A stretch of 6,378 nt of DNA. Origin: Dysgonamonadaceae bacterium (GTDB lineage: Bacteria; Bacteroidota; Bacteroidia; Bacteroidales; Azobacteroidaceae). The notes beneath the pieces were generated by a model. That model searched no databases. It was not told the origin of the DNA and worked only from the letters and a program-made list of their open reading frames with translations. Each line of letters opens with the position of its first letter. The first letter of the stretch is position 1. The DNA is taken from the NCBI GenBank assembly GCA_031282925.1, contig JAITCT010000067.1:1-6378 (forward strand), read 5' to 3'. Made by a program: the position numbers and the translations under genes. Below, piece by piece: positions 5,443-6,378 of the stretch.

Positions 5443-6378
5443 TTATGAACTAACAAGACTTTGTTTTTCTATTTCGTTATTAATTATTTCGGCAAAGGTA
5501 GCAATTTTCATTAAACCCATATCACTTCCTCCTTGCTTTCTTACCGATATTTCATTATTTTCGACTTCTTTTTCTCCTGCAACCAATAAATAAGGGATTT
5601 TTTTCAATTCGTTATCCCTGATTTTTCGTCCGATTTTTTCATTTCTATCGTCAATGATGACGCGAATGTCTTTTTTCTTTAATTCTTTGGCAACTTCCTC
5701 AGCGTAAGCATTGAATTTTTCACTGACCGGAATCACCACTGCCTGATCGGGTACCAGCCACAAGGGGAATTTTCCGGCTGTATGTTCAATCAACACAGCC
5801 ACAAAACGTTCCATAGATCCAAACGGTGCGCGGTGAATCATCACCGGGCGGTGCTTTTGATTATCCGAACCGACATATTCCAATTCAAAACGTTCCGGCA
5901 AATTGTAATCGACCTGAATTGTTCCCAACTGCCAGCGGCGACCCAAAGCGTCTTTTACCATAAAATCCAGTTTAGGACCGTAAAAAGCTGCTTCTCCCAA
6001 TGCTATTTTCGCTTTGATGTCTTTTTCTTCGCAGACTTCAATAATGGCGCTCTCGGCCTGCTGCCAGTTTTCGTCCGAGCCGATGTATTTCTCTTTATTT
6101 TCAGGGTCACACAAAGAAATCTGCGCTTCATATTCCGTGAAATTCAAAGCGCGGAAAATAATATGGATAATCTCCATCACCTTAATAAACTCTGCTTTGA
6201 CCTGTTCGGGCGCACAAAAAATATGGGCGTCGTCTTGCGTAAAGCCCCGCACACGCGTTAATCCGTGCAATTCTCCGCTTTGCTCGTAACGGTAAACCGT
6301 TCCAAATTCGGCCAACCGGAGCGGCAACTCTTTGTAGGAACGGGGAAAGGCCTTGTATATCTCGCAATGATGCGGGCA
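5443..6378 (-). CDS. thrS: Threonyl-tRNA synthetase, C-terminal part (5' end outside window)
   Basis: This class II synthetase charges tRNA-Thr with threonine. The frame is open to the window edge, so 311 residues of the C-terminal half are visible; the N-terminal TGS, editing and early catalytic parts lie beyond 6378. Counting from the edge, C1 (CPHHC), H52 (QDDAHIF) and H182 (MIHRAPFGS) match the three zinc ligands that hold threonine in the E. coli enzyme (C334, H385, H511), with the first spacing identical. Motif 2 has R30 in [11 protein letters not shown], and motif 3 has R191 in GSMERF. The anticodon-binding domain follows (about 208-305), with [25 protein letters not shown] at 6327 opens an apparent shorter ORF but is inside the gene and is not a real start. 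The TAA stop abuts the infC ATG with no gap. Confidence 0.98.
   Translation of the reverse strand, partial: CPHHCEIYKAFPRSYKELPLRLAEFGTVYRYEQSGELHGLTRVRGFTQDDAHIFCAPEQVKAEFIKVMEIIHIIFRALNFTEYEAQISLCDPENKEKYIGSDENWQQAESAIIEVCEEKDIKAKIALGEAAFYGPKLDFMVKDALGRRWQLGTIQVDYNLPERFELEYVGSDNQKHRPVMIHRAPFGSMERFVAVLIEHTAGKFPLWLVPDQAVVIPVSEKFNAYAEEVAKELKKKDIRVIIDDRNEKIGRKIRDNELKKIPYLLVAGEKEVENNEISVRKQGGSDMGLMKIATFAEIINNEIEKQSLVSS

Noticed and set aside
5782..6261. 159-codon plus-strand ORF antisense to thrS
   Set aside because: The minus-strand frame encodes unmistakable threonyl-tRNA synthetase motifs throughout; this is an antisense shadow.
1..6378. CRISPR array, insertion sequence, tRNA or rRNA gene, toxin-antitoxin or defence system
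   Set aside because: No repeat-spacer pattern, transposase motifs, terminal inverted repeats, tRNA-like cloverleaf or defence-family proteins were seen on either strand.

Overview
The window reads as chromosomal DNA of a member of the Bacteroidota, most likely order Bacteroidales. Three things point there: TAnnTTTG-type promoter elements with no clear Shine-Dalgarno sequences, a secreted surface protein of a style common in Bacteroidales (VRIGG...PSAVLDL start, FISUMP-like end), and an IF3 sequence that resembles the Bacteroides form as I remember it. The species assignment is inference; no database search was possible.

Layout, left to right. Bases 1-263 are AT-rich and hold at most the last codons of an unseen upstream gene, a likely promoter (141-171), and a 26-codon small ORF (187-267) whose stop overlaps the next start as ATGA. 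Bases 264-2359 are a two-gene unit for cell-surface polysaccharide: a GT-A-fold glycosyltransferase and, 17 bp later, UDP-galactopyranose mutase (glf), which makes the UDP-galactofuranose donor. A weak hairpin terminator candidate (2399-2423) and a new promoter (2456-2463) separate this unit from a monocistronic gene (2540-3961) for a secreted 473-residue protein with a C-terminal FISUMP-like domain. That gene ends in a very strong intrinsic terminator (3982-4019).

The right part (4132-6378) is on the minus strand and is the classic translation operon thrS-infC-rpmI-rplT: threonyl-tRNA synthetase (cut by the window edge, C-terminal 311 residues visible), initiation factor IF3, and ribosomal proteins L35 and L20. 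It converges on the surface-protein gene, and a second hairpin with U-tracts on both sides (4065-4100) ends it.

Most of this is ordinary and well understood. I did not find a convincing undescribed multi-gene system. The points worth a second look are the small ORF coupled to the glycosyltransferase, the FISUMP-like protein with its undefined middle domain and only two cysteines, and a hairpin across the infC stop codon that could act on rpmI-rplT expression.
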